Below are positions 28,906-37,150 of a stretch of DNA of 64,000 nucleotides, piece after piece. The stretch is taken from positions 1-64,000 of the forward strand of contig JAMFSJ010000025.1 of the NCBI GenBank assembly GCA_026225255.1, in the 5' to 3' direction. The notes beneath the pieces were generated by a model. The model did no database searches and was not told the DNA's origin. It was given only the letters and a program-made list of their open reading frames with translations. Made by a program: the position numbers and the translations under genes. This stretch comes from Methylacidimicrobium fagopyrum (lineage in GTDB: Bacteria; Verrucomicrobiota; Verrucomicrobiia; Limisphaerales; UBA11358). Within the stretch, counting starts at the first letter, position 1, and every line of letters begins with the position of its first letter.

Positions 28906-30990
28906 ATGGCTGCTGATACCTCTGTCGTCAAACCTGTCGAAGCGCCGCCGCTCGCGCCGCTCAACCTTAAATCGCGTCTCGCGGCTACCCCCAAGGCTGC
29001 ACCGAAATATTCTGTGACGGTAAAAAATTCCGTCGGCGCAGACGTTGTTCTCGCCGATCCGCGCGCGACGCGGGCACTCGTTGCGCTCATGGATGTGCAC
29101 GCAGTGGTCGGCGGCGCGGCGTGTCATTGGGGCGGACCGGCGGCGTTCGCGGAAATGAACGCGGCGGTTCACGGTATAATGTTCGCCACGCAAGGCCGCG
29201 AATGGCATGACGCCTTCAATTATATCAACGATGCCGGCCACGCGGAAAACGGCGTTTATGCATTGCGCGCGTTGTATGGTTTCGACGGCATGACGTTCGA
29301 TACGTTGAAAGGTTTTCGCAGCATCGCGAGCAAGTTGACCGGCCACGGCGAATCACATCTGAATCCCGAAGGCGTGTTGATGAGCAACGGTCCGCTTGGT
29401 TCGTCGCTGCCGCAGGCGCAAGGCCTGGCCATCGGCGATAAAATCGCCAAGCGCGATCGCGTGACGATCTGCCTTATCTCCGACGGTGCGAGCATGGAAG
29501 GCGAAGCCAAGGAAGCGTTCGCGGCGATTCCCGGTCTCGCGGGCAAAGATCGTGTGAATCCTTTTGTGCTGCTCGTTTCCGATAACGATACGAAGCTTTC
29601 CGGTCGCATCACCAAAGATTCATTCTCGATGGAACCGTCGTTCGATGCGATGTCCGCGCTCGGCTGGAAAGTCGTTCGCGTCGCGAATGGCAATCACTTG
29701 CCGGAAGTGTATCTCGCGGTGGAAAAAGCCATCGCCGACGCCAAGGCGAATCCGAAGCAACCGGTTTGCATCATTTTCAAAACGGTCAAAGGCTACGGCA
29801 TCAAGGCGACCGAGGAAAATTCCGCCGGCGGTCACGGTTTCCCGCTCGCGAATGGTGAAAAGATTATTGATTGGATGACGGAACTTTTCAAAGGCGACAC
29901 CGTGCCCGCTGAATTGGTGACGTGGGCGCAAGCGTTACGCGCTGATTGGGAAAAGAAAGAAGCCGATAAAAAAGCCAAAGCTGCGGCAGCCGCTGCGTCC
30001 GGCGGCGTTGCGCCCGCGAAACCCAAGACGGACAAAGTGCAAGCCGGTCTCGCCAAAGCCGCCGTGCGTGCGGCGACCGAAGGCTTACCGGTTTATTCCG
30101 TTTCCGCCGACGTGCAAGGTTCAACGGGCATCAGCCTGTTCCAGAAAAGTTTTCCTGATCGTTTTATCGAAGTCGGCATCGCCGAGTCGAACATGATCAG
30201 CACCGCCGCCGGTTTATCCAAATCCGGTTTCATTCCGATCGTGGACACGTTCGGCCAGTTCGGTGTGACGAAGGGCAATCTCCCGCTCACGATGGCCGCG
30301 CTCTCGCAAGCGCCCGTCATCGCGATGTTTTCGCACATCGGTTTTCAGGACGCGGCGGACGGCGCGTCGCATCAGGCGACAACGTATTTGGCTGCGACCA
30401 GCGCGATTCCGCACACGGTCGTTATCGCACCGAGCTGTTCGGATGAAGCAGAGTCGTTGATGTATCAAGCCATCCAACAATTTGCCGCCGATCGCGCGGC
30501 GGGCAAGGACGGCAACAGCTATATTTTCTTCGTGGGCCGCGAAAATTATCCGCTGACCTGGATCGAAGGCGCGAAATATCCTTGGGGCAAGGCGCAAGTG
30601 CTTTCCACAGGCGGCGACGTGGTGCTCATCGGCTGCGGCGTGTTGGTGAACAAGGCGATTGAAGCCGGCAAACTGCTCGCGGCGAAAGGTGTCAAAGCCA
30701 CGGTCATCAGCAATCCGTTCGTGAACCAAGTGGATCTCGAAACAATCGGCGCGGCGGTCAAAGCGGCCGGCGGCAAAGTCGTGACGATCGAAGATCATCA
30801 AGTAGTCGGCGGCATGGGCGCGCAAGTGTCGCACGCGTTGTCGAATGCCGGTATCGCGCACACGGTAAAATCGCTCGGTATCCACAATGAATTCGGCCAA
30901 TCCGCTTATCTCGCCGAGGAACTTTACGTAAAGCACGGTCTCACCGCGCCGAAGATGGTCGAGGCGGCGCTGCAATTATTGGGTAAGTGA
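28906..30990 (+). CDS. transketolase-like thiamine diphosphate enzyme
   Basis: 694 residues. The N-terminal ThDP domain carries GPLGSSLPQAQGLAIGDKIAKRD and the cofactor motif SDGASMEGEAKEAFAAIPGL...LLVSDNDTKLSG (about 191-220). The pyrimidine domain carries VYSVSADVQGST...FIEVGIAESNMISTAAGLSKSGFIPIVDTFGQF with the conserved catalytic Glu. The C-terminal domain carries VLIGCGVLVNKAIEAGKLLAAKG...VTIEDHQVVGGMGAQV. It starts with about 35 residues of Pro/Ala-rich sequence and has a Lys/Ala-rich linker (KKEADKKAKAAAAAASGG) between the first two domains. It belongs to the transketolase/DXS superfamily. Whether it serves the pentose phosphate pathway cannot be settled, because some classical transketolase substrate-binding residues are not obvious. 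Confidence 0.85.
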   Translation: MAADTSVVKPVEAPPLAPLNLKSRLAATPKAAPKYSVTVKNSVGADVVLADPRATRALVALMDVHAVVGGAACHWGGPAAFAEMNAAVHGIMFATQGREWHDAFNYINDAGHAENGVYALRALYGFDGMTFDTLKGFRSIASKLTGHGESHLNPEGVLMSNGPLGSSLPQAQGLAIGDKIAKRDRVTICLISDGASMEGEAKEAFAAIPGLAGKDRVNPFVLLVSDNDTKLSGRITKDSFSMEPSFDAMSALGWKVVRVANGNHLPEVYLAVEKAIADAKANPKQPVCIIFKTVKGYGIKATEENSAGGHGFPLANGEKIIDWMTELFKGDTVPAELVTWAQALRADWEKKEADKKAKAAAAAASGGVAPAKPKTDKVQAGLAKAAVRAATEGLPVYSVSADVQGSTGISLFQKSFPDRFIEVGIAESNMISTAAGLSKSGFIPIVDTFGQFGVTKGNLPLTMAALSQAPVIAMFSHIGFQDAADGASHQATTYLAATSAIPHTVVIAPSCSDEAESLMYQAIQQFAADRAAGKDGNSYIFFVGRENYPLTWIEGAKYPWGKAQVLSTGGDVVLIGCGVLVNKAIEAGKLLAAKGVKATVISNPFVNQVDLETIGAAVKAAGGKVVTIEDHQVVGGMGAQVSHALSNAGIAHTVKSLGIHNEFGQSAYLAEELYVKHGLTAPKMVEAALQLLGK

Positions 30991-30999
30991 TCCGTGCCG

Positions 31000-31180
31000 T
31001 TTTCAAGATGTAGCGGGTGGCACAGGCCTCCGGCCTGTCGTTTCGGGCGTCTCGCCCGAAACCGTTTGAAGTGTGAAATGTTTTTGATTTACGCGCGTCA
31101 AAAAACAATGTCCGCCAAAAACAAAATCTGGCGGGACGCCGGATTTTACAGGCAAGATGCCTGTGCCACCCTTTTGAAAA
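31000..31180. repeat. inverted-repeat element, family C (GGGTGGCACAGGC)
   Basis: Left end TTTTCAAGATG...GGGTGGCACAGGCCTCCGGCCTGT; right end ACAGGCAAGATGCCTGTGCCACCCTTTTGAAAA. The outer arms GGGTGGCACAGGC and GCCTGTGCCACCC are perfect inverted repeats. Each end also has its own small hairpin, and the middle has GTTTCGGGCGTCTCGCCCGAAAC. It fills the gap between the transketolase-like and HD genes. Confidence 0.8.
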
Positions 31181-31202
31181 TACGCCTTAACTAAATCAAC
31201 CA

Positions 31203-31799
31203 ATGAAATCGCCCGATTTTCGTTCCGCCATCATCGCCTACATTCGCGAGCAGGCGAAGCCGGTGGATAAGTTCAGCCATCAGCCGCGCCTCTACGAATT
31301 GACGCGGCTCATCGGCGCGGACCAAAGCTATGATGACGACGTGGTTTTTGCCGCCGCGTGGATCCATGATTTGGGCGTCTTCATCGGCCATCGGCCTGAA
31401 GAACCCGAAGCGCTGGCGAAATGGGATTTTCTGGGTTACGTGATGCAACAAACGCCAGAAGTGCTCGCGCGTCTGGGTTTTCCCGCCGAAAAAATTCCCG
31501 CCGTGGTGGAAGCCATCCGCACGCATCAACCGAAAGATTCGCCGACGACCATCGAAGGCATCCTCTTGCGCGATGCGGATATTTTGGAACAACTCGGCGC
31601 GGCTACAATCCTGCGAACCGTCTGTAAAATTGGCCGGGATACGCGTTTCAAAACCTTTCCTGACGCTTTACGGGTGATGCAGAAAAATGCCGAGACATTG
31701 CCCGGTCAATTAAGACTTCCCGCTTCGCAAAAACTTGCCCAGCCGCGCCTATTGGTGCTGCAGCAATTTCTCGCCGCCGCGCAGACAGAAGGTTGCTAA
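31203..31799 (+). CDS. HD-domain phosphohydrolase-like protein
   Basis: 198 residues. The HD metal-binding set is visible: His26 (KFSHQPRLYELTRL), His55-Asp56 (AAWIHDLGVFIGH) and Asp124/Asp126 (LLRDADILEQLGA), with His108 (RTHQPKD) between them. It has the size and order of small YedJ-like HD phosphohydrolases acting on nucleotides or related phosphates. Substrate unknown. It converges with the toxin gene, separated by 5 bp. Confidence 0.83.
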   Translation: MKSPDFRSAIIAYIREQAKPVDKFSHQPRLYELTRLIGADQSYDDDVVFAAAWIHDLGVFIGHRPEEPEALAKWDFLGYVMQQTPEVLARLGFPAEKIPAVVEAIRTHQPKDSPTTIEGILLRDADILEQLGAATILRTVCKIGRDTRFKTFPDALRVMQKNAETLPGQLRLPASQKLAQPRLLVLQQFLAAAQTEGC

Positions 31800-31804
31800 A
31801 ATAG

Positions 31805-32143
31805 CTACCGTCGGTGAATCGGCAACCTTAACACTTCAATGATTTTTCGGGCAACCAAATGCCGTCGCTCCTCACTGACATTTCCTTTCTTATCGTCGAA
31901 TTGAGCCTTGGGTAATAAGTGGATTCGATCGCAACGCACCATCGTTTTCCAATCCAATCCATCCGCTTCATCCAACACCTCTTCGGTAGACTTTGCGGCG
32001 CGATTCACTTTAGCCGAGGTGCAAAGCAGTGCATTGACCTCTTCAATATCCGGGTTCTGACATGTTTCATCATTGGAAATGATCACTGCCGGATGCCGCC
32101 GCTCTTTGCTGAACGGAAACATAATGACATCCCATTGTTTCAT
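31805..32143 (-). CDS. PemK/MazF-family toxin (endoribonuclease)
   Basis: 112 residues. Starts with the conserved first strand and loop KQWDVIMFPFSKERRHPAVIISND, then NALLCTSAK, GLDWKTMVRCDRIHLLPKAQF and the end KIIEVLRL, the order expected of PemK/MazF proteins (type II toxin mRNases with an SH3-like fold). It lies 6 bp downstream of a Phd/YefM-like antitoxin gene on the same strand. Both genes are less GC-rich than the neighbours, fitting horizontal acquisition. Confidence 0.83.
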   Translation of the reverse strand: MKQWDVIMFPFSKERRHPAVIISNDETCQNPDIEEVNALLCTSAKVNRAAKSTEEVLDEADGLDWKTMVRCDRIHLLPKAQFDDKKGNVSEERRHLVARKIIEVLRLPIHRR

Positions 32144-32149
32144 GCGGTT

Positions 32150-32449
32150 TTATTCCAAATCTTTCGGCGGCCGGACCACAGAAGCCTTGGCCAGACGGTT
32201 ATCTTCCTGAATTTCCGCTTGATTGTAAGCCTTGGTAAAATAACCAGCTGGGCGCATTGGGATCGGATCAATTTCAGGGACTTCCTGTAAAATGAAGCGT
32301 TGCCGTCCTTTGATAATATAAACCGTTTCCCCGCGACTGGCTTTTTCCATCAGGCGGCCTAAATAAGTCTTGGCCTTGCTTAACGTGAATAATTGCGACT
32401 GAAAATCAATCTTCGAATTACGAAGCCGGGCAGGGCTGGCTACTTTCAT
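32150..32449 (-). CDS. Phd/YefM-like antitoxin
   Basis: 99 residues. Residues about 22-58 (TLSKAKTYLGRLMEKASRGETVYIIKGRQRFILQEV) match the Phd/YefM DNA-binding fold (AK..L..L...A..GE...I...G). The charged C-terminal tail (KAYNQAEIQEDNRLAKASVV) would be the toxin-binding segment. It is the upstream gene of the toxin pair, as usual, and would autorepress the operon. The pairing of a Phd-type antitoxin with a PemK-type toxin is a mixed but known combination. Confidence 0.78.
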   Translation of the reverse strand: MKVASPARLRNSKIDFQSQLFTLSKAKTYLGRLMEKASRGETVYIIKGRQRFILQEVPEIDPIPMRPAGYFTKAYNQAEIQEDNRLAKASVVRPPKDLE

Positions 32450-32497
32450 AGCCTGAAAATAGGCTGAGTTAAGGCTATGGTCAAAGTAAATTAAATT

Positions 32498-33616
32498 TCA
32501 CGCCGGCTGCTGCTGCGTCAAACAATGCAGCGAGCCAAATCCCCAGACCAAATCCACGGCGTGAATGCCGACCACCGGACGGTCTTTGAACAATTCGCCC
32601 AAAATGCCGAGCGCGACGCGGTCGTTTGGATCGTTGAAGGTCGGCACGATGACGGCGGCGTTGCAGATGTAAAAGTTGGCGTAGCTCGCCGGCAAACGAA
32701 CGCCATCAAAATATAGCGGCGACGGCATCGGCAGTTCCACCACTTCCGGTTTCACGCCGTCTTCGAGCCGTAGATCTTTGATGCGCTCCCAATTTTCCGC
32801 GAGTGGTTTATAATTTTCGTCGCGGGAATTTTTTTCGCGGACAAGCACGAGCGTTTTGGCGTTCACGAAACGGCAGATGTCGTCAATGTGGCCGTGCGTA
32901 TCATCGCCTTTCGGGCCTTTGGCGAGCCAGAAGATATTTTTGACGCCGAGATAACTTTTCAGCGTCGCTTCGATCTCCGCCTTGCCCAGGCCGGGATTGC
33001 GCACTTGAATTTTCGGATCGAGATAACATTCCTCGGTCGAAAGCAACGTGCCACGTCCGTTCAACTCAATGCCGCCGCCCTCGATGACGAAGTTTTTAAT
33101 TTTTGATTTTGAGTTCTTAGTGGGGACGTCGCATTCCGCGTGAAACAGTTTTTTGCCGAGCAACTTCGCGGCAGTTTCCGGGACAGTAGTGTCCTTTTGC
33201 CAGTTATCATATTTCGCCCAGCCATTGAAATGGAAATGAACGATGGCCGTTTCCGCTTTCCGCTTTCCGCTTTCCGCTTTTTTGACAAAAATCGGCCCGG
33301 TATCGCGCGTCCAGCCGCGATTCGTCGGGTGCGTGACGAATTTGATTTTTCGCAAATCAACACCAACATGTTTGAAGACGTGGCGTGCAAACTGCTCATC
33401 TTTTGGGTGCCGGATGATGAGGCGGATGTTTTCGGCGGCGGATATTTTTCGCACCATCTCGCCATAAATCCACGGGATGATCTCGAATTTACCCGGCCAA
33501 TCATTCGCGTTGTGCGGCCAGCCGAGCCAGGTCGCTTCGTGTTTTTCCCATTCGGCGGGAAACGTGTAACCGAGTTCGGCGGGCGTGGCGGTGTTGGCAA
33601 TTTTCGATGTCGGCAT
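32498..33616 (-). CDS. agmatine deiminase / peptidyl-arginine deiminase family protein
   Basis: 372 residues with the full signature of the family: HEATWLGWPHNANDWPGK near the start, RGWTRDTGPIFV, FVIEGGGIELNGRGTLLSTEECYLD, GDDTHGHIDDICRFV (catalytic His about 240) and the terminal VWGFGSLHCLTQQ (catalytic Cys365). It converts agmatine to N-carbamoylputrescine and ammonia, a step toward putrescine. Two low-complexity insertions, AESGKRKAE and KNSKSKIKN, coincide with heptanucleotide repeats in the DNA and are absent from typical members. Confidence 0.9.
   Translation of the reverse strand: MPTSKIANTATPAELGYTFPAEWEKHEATWLGWPHNANDWPGKFEIIPWIYGEMVRKISAAENIRLIIRHPKDEQFARHVFKHVGVDLRKIKFVTHPTNRGWTRDTGPIFVKKAESGKRKAETAIVHFHFNGWAKYDNWQKDTTVPETAAKLLGKKLFHAECDVPTKNSKSKIKNFVIEGGGIELNGRGTLLSTEECYLDPKIQVRNPGLGKAEIEATLKSYLGVKNIFWLAKGPKGDDTHGHIDDICRFVNAKTLVLVREKNSRDENYKPLAENWERIKDLRLEDGVKPEVVELPMPSPLYFDGVRLPASYANFYICNAAVIVPTFNDPNDRVALGILGELFKDRPVVGIHAVDLVWGFGSLHCLTQQQPA
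33250..33277. repeat. heptanucleotide microsatellite TTTCCGC x4 inside agmatine deiminase gene
   Basis: Four perfect TTTCCGC units at 33250-33277, followed by a T-run. It encodes AESGKRKAE on the minus strand. A change of one unit would shift the frame. The same unit occurs at 46935-46962. Confidence 0.9.
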
Positions 33617-33776
33617 AAAAAATTATGACGGCGAGAATAGCCACGAAGCCGCGCAAAGAACATAAAAGAATTACCGACATAAAAATGTCATTAAAAAACG
33701 ATTTTAGGACTGGACGTTTATCAGAATAGGACGACATTGAGTTATCGCCCTGATTAACCATAAGGCCGCATTGCTT

Positions 33777-34841
33777 ATGAAAACGAAATTAAATCAGCTC
33801 AGGATGGCGGGAAGAATCGGAAACCTCACCGCCGCACTATGTTTGTTGTGGGTTTGCACCAGCAGCACGGCCTCAATTATTTCCCCGGATCAGCCTTTGT
33901 CGTCACCCGTAGTCATCACTTTGCCGACGAATGTCACCAGCATCGAAATCCAAGGGGCGTTGGACCGCTTGCCGGACGCTGGTGGCGAAGTGGTTTTGCT
34001 GGCGGGCGAATATTCGATTATTCAACCGATTGTTTTGCATCGCAATTATCAAACGTTGCGCGGCGCGGGCGTGACGACGATTCTCCGGCTCGCGGCGAAG
34101 GCAAATTGTCCGGTAATTATTTTGGGCGAAGCGTTGAATCATCCACTGCACACGCTCAAACATTTGTGCGTGAGCAATCTGTTCATTGATGGCAATCGGC
34201 ATGAACAAACGCGCGAACTCTGGCAACTGACCGGCGAAGGGTCGCAAATCCACAACAATGGCATCACCGTGCAAGGCGCCAGCGATTCGTTGGTGGAAAA
34301 TGTCATGTGCGCCGATTGCCGCTCCGGTGGCCTGATCACGACGCGTGGTGTGCGGCGTTTGACGGTGCGGAAATTGGCGGCCTTTGGCAATGAATTCGAT
34401 GGCCTCGCGTGTTATCAGACGGAGGATTCTTTGTTTACTGATTTGTATTTGCACGATAATCCGGGCGCGGGCATTTCGCTCGATCTCGCGTTCAATCACA
34501 ACGTCATCAGCAACGCCGTTTTGACGGCGAACGATCTCGGCGTGTTCATGCGCTCCAGCCGCGACAATCAATTTCTCAATGTCTCTATTCGCGATAGCCG
34601 TCACTACGGCGTGTTCATGGCGCATACGGAAATGCGGACGGCTAGCGGTTGGGGCGCGGCACCGCAGACCGAATGCACGGATAATGCCTTCACCAACTTG
34701 AATGCGATGGATTGCGGCAGCGCGGCCTTTCGCGTCAACAATGTCACCTGCACCAATAATTTCGTCATCCATCCCGAATTCGCCAAAAATCTCAAAGGCG
34801 GACTTTCGCTGGCGCAACCCAATTTGGTGATGGTGGAATGA
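33777..34841 (+). CDS. secreted right-handed parallel beta-helix protein
   Basis: 354 residues from the ATG at 33777; an in-frame TTG lies 6 bp upstream. The N-terminus has a hydrophobic segment (AALCLLWVCTSSTAS) with signal character. The body follows the pectate-lyase/PbH1 pattern: SIEIQGALDRLPDAGGEVVLLAGEYSIIQPIVLHRNYQTLRGAGVTTILRL, then repeated strands with NGITVQGASDSLVENV, LITTRGVRRLTVRKLAAFGNEFDGL and LTANDLGVFMRSSRDNQFLNVSI. Substrate or catalytic role unknown; it may be a polysaccharide lyase or a structural protein. Confidence 0.8.
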   Translation: MKTKLNQLRMAGRIGNLTAALCLLWVCTSSTASIISPDQPLSSPVVITLPTNVTSIEIQGALDRLPDAGGEVVLLAGEYSIIQPIVLHRNYQTLRGAGVTTILRLAAKANCPVIILGEALNHPLHTLKHLCVSNLFIDGNRHEQTRELWQLTGEGSQIHNNGITVQGASDSLVENVMCADCRSGGLITTRGVRRLTVRKLAAFGNEFDGLACYQTEDSLFTDLYLHDNPGAGISLDLAFNHNVISNAVLTANDLGVFMRSSRDNQFLNVSIRDSRHYGVFMAHTEMRTASGWGAAPQTECTDNAFTNLNAMDCGSAAFRVNNVTCTNNFVIHPEFAKNLKGGLSLAQPNLVMVE

Positions 34842-34938
34842 AGTAAAAGCGGGGATGAAGAAGGGCCGATCGCGAATGGCAAACGAGCGCGTGCGTTTTC
34901 GTCCCCTTTTTTGGAACAAGGATTAAATCACTATTTAG

Positions 34939-35085
34939 GTTCTGACGTCTTGGCTGCGGCCTTCGCGCGTAAGGATTTGCCGTCTTCAATCTGCCATTCT
35001 CCATCTTCAGTTTTGCACCGATCGCCAGTTTGAGATTGGAATTCGCGCCCGCTTGCGTATCGTTTACGGCAGAAAATTTCAAATT
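34939..35085 (-). pseudogene. possible degraded small gene
   Basis: Two overlapping minus-strand frames look protein-like in their halves: one starts KFSAVNDTQAGANSNLKL, the other ends TEDGEWQIEDGKSLRAKA followed by a few residues and TAG near 34939. Neither has a good start and a sensible end in the same frame, which would fit a frameshifted remnant of a short protein. It could also be chance. Confidence 0.2.
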
Positions 35086-35088
35086 ATT

Positions 35089-36093
35089 ATGGCCAAGAAA
35101 AAATTAACCAAAATCACCGGCGGACCGGTCTCGCAATTCATTCAGCACCACTATCGCCACTTCAATGCGGCGTCGCTCGTGGACGCGGCGAAAAGTTACG
35201 TCGCGCATCTTGAAGGCGGCGGCAAAATGATGATCACACTCGGCGGCGCGATGAGCACGGCGGAACTGGGCCTGTCGCTCGCGGAAATGATCCGCCAGGA
35301 CAAAGTGCAATTGATTACCTGCACCGGCGCAAATCTCGAAGAAGACGTTTTCAATCTCGTCGCGCACGATTATTACGAACGCGTGCCCGGCTACCGTTCG
35401 TTGACGGCGGAAGATGAGCAGAAATTGCTCGAACGCCACATGAACCGCGTGACCGATACATGCATTCCCGAAGGCGAAGCCATGCGCCGCATGGAAAAAG
35501 CCATGCTCGAAGTCTGGACCGATGCCGATAAAAAGGGCGAACGCTATTTCCCCCACGAATTTTTCTACAAGGTTTTGTTGAGCGGCAAATACAAAAAGTA
35601 TTACCAGATTGATCCGAAAGATTCCTGGATGCTGGCTGCCGCAGAAAAGAATTTGCCCATCGTCGTGCCCGGTTGGGAAGACGCGACGCTTGGCAATATG
35701 TATGCCGCCGCTGTTATTCGTGGCGACGTGAAGAACGTCCACACCGTCCGCACCGGCATCGAATACATGACGTGGCTCGCTGATTTTTATACGCGTAACG
35801 CGACAAAGAAGAGCACGATCGGCATGTTCCAGATCGGTGGCGGTATTTCCGGCGATTTCCCGATCTGCGTCGTCCCGATGTTGCATCAAGATCTCGAACG
35901 CACCAGCGTGCCGCTCTGGGGTTACTTCTGCCAGATTAGCGATTCCACCACGAGCTACGGCAGTTATTCCGGCGCTGTGCCAAACGAAAAAATCACGTGG
36001 GGCAAACTCGGCGTGAAAACCCCGAAATTCATCATCGAATCCGACGCCACGATTGTTGCGCCGCTGATTTTTGCCCACGTGCTGGGCTGGTAA
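35089..36093 (+). CDS. deoxyhypusine synthase-like protein
   Basis: 334 residues from the ATG at 35089. Shows the deoxyhypusine synthase fold: MMITLGGAMSTAELGLSLAEMI, LITCTGANLEEDVFNLVAHDYYERVPGYR, NLPIVVPGWEDATLGNMYAAAVIRG, FQIGGGISGDFP and ITWGKLGV, in which Lys306 aligns with the catalytic Lys (SWGK) of the eukaryotic enzyme. Bacteria lack eIF5A, and related bacterial proteins act in polyamine metabolism, for example homospermidine formation. An agmatine deiminase gene lies 1.5 kb away, so a polyamine role is plausible. The exact product is unknown. Confidence 0.88.
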   Translation: MAKKKLTKITGGPVSQFIQHHYRHFNAASLVDAAKSYVAHLEGGGKMMITLGGAMSTAELGLSLAEMIRQDKVQLITCTGANLEEDVFNLVAHDYYERVPGYRSLTAEDEQKLLERHMNRVTDTCIPEGEAMRRMEKAMLEVWTDADKKGERYFPHEFFYKVLLSGKYKKYYQIDPKDSWMLAAAEKNLPIVVPGWEDATLGNMYAAAVIRGDVKNVHTVRTGIEYMTWLADFYTRNATKKSTIGMFQIGGGISGDFPICVVPMLHQDLERTSVPLWGYFCQISDSTTSYGSYSGAVPNEKITWGKLGVKTPKFIIESDATIVAPLIFAHVLGW

Positions 36094-36097
36094 CATT

Positions 36098-37144
36098 GTG
36101 AAAACAAAGGAAATCAGTTCTTTGTTGAAATGGCATCCTGATTTCTTCTCGGGCGGGCAAAAAGCGCTTCTGGCGATCCTTTTGTCCGCCTTTTTAGTTT
36201 CTTTTGCCAAGGCGGAAGATTTACTTCTGGTTGCCAACAAAGGCGACCAGACACTTTCCATCATCAATCCTACGACCGGCGAACAACTGGCCGCCGTGCC
36301 GGAAGACGGCATCACTGGCCATGAAGTCGTGGCTTCGGCGGATGGCAAACTCGCATTCGTTCCCATTTACGGCAATTCCGGCGTTGGCCATGCCGGCACG
36401 GATGGCGATCTGATCCGGGTTATTGATCTAGAAACCCACGCCATTGTTGGAACGGTTAACTTCGGCAAGGGCGTGCGGCCGCATTGCGCGGTGGTCGGGC
36501 CGAAAAACAAATTGATCTACGTCACCACGGAATTGGATAACTGCATTGCCATTGTAGATCCAAAAATTCTGCAAGTTGTCGGCTCGATTCCGACGGGCCA
36601 AGCGGAATCCCACATGCTCGCCATCAGCAGCGATGGAAAAACTGGCTACACAGCGAACGTCGGTCCGGGAACAGTTTCCGTGCTGGATATGAAGGCTGGA
36701 AAAGTTCTTAAGATTATTCCCATCTCAAAAACCACCCAGCGTATTTGTATTTCGCGCGATGACAAATGGGTTTTTACCGCCGATCAAACCAAGCCGCAGT
36801 TGGCGGTGATTGACACTGGCAAAAATGAAGTGGCGCGCTGGATCGAATTGCCCGGCACCGGTTATGGTTCAACGACCTCACCGGACGGACGCTGGCTTTT
36901 GGTTGCTCTGAATACCATCAATAAAGTTGGCATCATTGATTTGCAAACGATGAAAGTGGCGCATTTGATTGATGTGCCAAAATCGCCACAGGAAATTTTG
37001 GTTCGCCCCGATAGTCAAGTTGCCTATGTTTCCTGCGATGCCAGCAAACAGGTCGCGGTGATTGACTTGAAAGAATTCAAAGTGGAAAAGTTAATCAATG
37101 CCGGACGTGGAGCAGATGGTTTGGCTTGGGCGACATCAAAATAA
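36098..37144 (+). CDS. exported YVTN/YncE-type beta-propeller protein
   Basis: 348 residues from a GTG at 36098, 4 bp after the previous stop. A hydrophobic signal-like segment (LLAILLSAFLVSFAKA) is followed by about seven blades: LLLVANKGDQTLSIINPTTGEQLAAV, IYVTTELDNCIAIVDPKILQVVGSI, GYTANVGPGTVSVLDMKAGKVLKII, WVFTADQTKPQLAVIDTGKNEVARWI and so on. Such proteins are periplasmic with unclear roles. It sits in the same direction as the DHS-like gene and hldD, with gaps of 4 and 6 bp, which suggests one operon. Confidence 0.85.
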   Translation: MKTKEISSLLKWHPDFFSGGQKALLAILLSAFLVSFAKAEDLLLVANKGDQTLSIINPTTGEQLAAVPEDGITGHEVVASADGKLAFVPIYGNSGVGHAGTDGDLIRVIDLETHAIVGTVNFGKGVRPHCAVVGPKNKLIYVTTELDNCIAIVDPKILQVVGSIPTGQAESHMLAISSDGKTGYTANVGPGTVSVLDMKAGKVLKIIPISKTTQRICISRDDKWVFTADQTKPQLAVIDTGKNEVARWIELPGTGYGSTTSPDGRWLLVALNTINKVGIIDLQTMKVAHLIDVPKSPQEILVRPDSQVAYVSCDASKQVAVIDLKEFKVEKLINAGRGADGLAWATSK

Positions 37145-37150
37145 TTATTC

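Noticed and set aside
28906-30990. Calling the transketolase-like gene 'tkt'
   Set aside because: The overall fold fits, but the long N-terminal extension and linker, and uncertain substrate residues, make the precise enzyme unsafe to name.
35104-36366. 420-residue minus-strand frame opposite the DHS-like gene
   Set aside because: Shadow of a well-conserved + strand gene.
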